Shown one piece after another: positions 63,510 through 64,000 of a stretch of DNA of 64,000 bases. The first letter of the stretch is position 1. Each line of letters opens with the position of its first letter. Made by a program: the position numbers and the translations under genes. The notes beneath the pieces were generated by a model. The model saw only the letters and a program-made list of their open reading frames with translations, ran no database searches and was not told where the DNA came from. The stretch is from Desulfogranum marinum (GTDB lineage: Bacteria; Desulfobacterota; Desulfobulbia; Desulfobulbales; Desulfobulbaceae), in assembly GCF_016918565.1 (NCBI RefSeq), contig NZ_JAFFQD010000021.1, positions 30,014 to 94,013 on the forward strand, written 5' to 3'.

Positions 63510-63653
63510 TCTCCTTGGTTTTGCTTTTGGTGGTAAAAAACAATACCATGAAGTGGCAGTGAAGCTCAATTATTTCAATACATTACCTTGGAAATAGTTT
63601 CTTTTTCTATTTTGCAAGAGGCTCGATTTAATAGTTATAATTGTTGGTTTCTA

Positions 63654-64000
63654 ATGTACTTATCCAAAAGGTATGCTTGCTTTTTTATCCTGGTTCTAGC
63701 TGTTGGGCTCTCTATCTATAGGAATGTGTTTCACGTTCCTTTTCTTTTTGATGATGCCCGCAATATTCAGCATCCTGAATTAAGGATTAATGAATTTTCA
63801 AAAGATACCATTGTCAATGCGCTTATTGGTGGTGAACTTGGCGAACGTCCTGTCTCGAACCTAAGTTTTGGCTTAAGGGAATCTCGAATAAATGGTTTAT
63901 TCCCCAGCGTCTTTAATTATGCGATAAATATGGAAATCAGGGTCAATTCAACATTTAAATTTTCGTGTTTTTGGGGTTGCAGCGAACAACTCAATCGCCC
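63654..64000 (+). CDS. membrane protein start, TMTC/TPR-glycosyltransferase-like (3' end outside window)
   Basis: The first 115 codons are open to the window end. They begin with one membrane helix (ACFFILVLAVGLSIYRN), then VPFLFDDARNIQHPELRI and ERPVSNLSFGL, the pattern of the first periplasmic loop of TMTC-type membrane glycosyltransferases with C-terminal TPR repeats (DDxxNI... RPV-NLSF). After that the match becomes weak, so a frameshift or divergence near 63870 is possible. An insertion-sequence pair lies 24-25 bases ahead of the ATG, so the native promoter is probably separated from it. Confidence 0.5.
   Translation, partial: MYLSKRYACFFILVLAVGLSIYRNVFHVPFLFDDARNIQHPELRINEFSKDTIVNALIGGELGERPVSNLSFGLRESRINGLFPSVFNYAINMEIRVNSTFKFSCFWGCSEQLNR

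Larger units (their letters stand above)
60542..63624 (-). mobile_element. outer insertion sequence, interrupted by the IS1380-like element
   Basis: The ends are inverted repeats of 16 bases: GAGCTTCTTGCAAAAT at 60542-60557 and ATTTTGCAAGAGGCTC at 63609-63624, matching at 15 of 16. The flanks are direct GATTT on both sides (60537-60541 and 63625-63629). Without the inner element (60633-62317 and its duplicated flank) it is about 1.4 kb, a normal size for a one-gene insertion sequence. It carries the DDE transposase at 62403-63509. Confidence 0.85.

Overview
The window looks like a strictly anaerobic, lactate- and H2-oxidising Desulfobacterota (deltaproteobacterium), most likely a Desulfobulbales-type sulfate or sulfur reducer. 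The evidence is the two LutABC-type lactate oxidation loci (one with the fused LutB-LutA polypeptide also known from Desulfovibrio), a periplasmic Hyb-type [NiFe] hydrogenase with a c-type cytochrome, a TRAP transporter, and an LPS/exopolysaccharide cluster typical of Gram-negatives. This is inferred from gene content; no rRNA lies in the window.

Layout. 1-5.8 kb: the 3' end of a sigma54-dependent regulator, then lctP, lutC and a fused lutB-lutA, with a sigma54-like promoter ahead of lctP. 6-9.4 kb: a repeat-rich stretch around a TehA/SLAC1-type carrier. 9.4-14.8 kb: a K+ channel with two RCK units, two small proteins, a GATE-domain membrane protein, an MFS carrier and an SDR. 15-22.5 kb: pdxH, then a TetR regulator with a perfect 24-bp palindrome and an RND efflux pump (adaptor plus permease, no outer-membrane channel), then another MFS carrier. 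22.9-28.9 kb: tRNA-Leu and the proteostasis block tig-clpP-clpX-lon. 29-29.8 kb: a tRNA-Val/tRNA-Asp operon present twice. 31.3-37.2 kb: a monohaem lipoprotein and hybO-A-B-C-D. 38.3-45.5 kb: TRAP dctP-Q-M, split lutA-lutB-lutC, ampG. 45.9-48.3 kb: cysS, amrB, tRNA-Gln. 48.4-59 kb: a surface-polysaccharide cluster (six glycosyl- or glycerophosphotransferase-type genes, a TagD-like nucleotidyltransferase, a pyruvyltransferase-like protein, a Wzx flippase and an FrhB-like protein). 59-64 kb: decayed genes, two nested insertion sequences and the start of a membrane protein.

How it works together (inference from families). Lactate enters through LctP or the TRAP system and is oxidised to pyruvate by the LUD-domain iron-sulfur enzymes. 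H2 is oxidised in the periplasm by HybOC, and electrons pass through HybA and HybB to the quinone pool; the monohaem lipoprotein may be an accessory acceptor. The 48-59 kb cluster makes and exports a surface glycan that may carry glycerol phosphate and pyruvyl groups.

The least expected content is the density of small mobile DNA. Three MITE-like families can be defined by terminal inverted repeats: family A (three copies, CTAA duplications, IS5-like), family B (ends and flanks matching an IS1380-like element 54 kb away in the same window) and family C (three copies, one directly after tig). A 1.4-kb insertion sequence with 16-bp ends and 5-bp duplications has itself been invaded by the IS1380-like element, and the pair sits about 25 bp ahead of a gene start. 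I found no CRISPR array, no recognisable defence island and no clearly new enzyme system.
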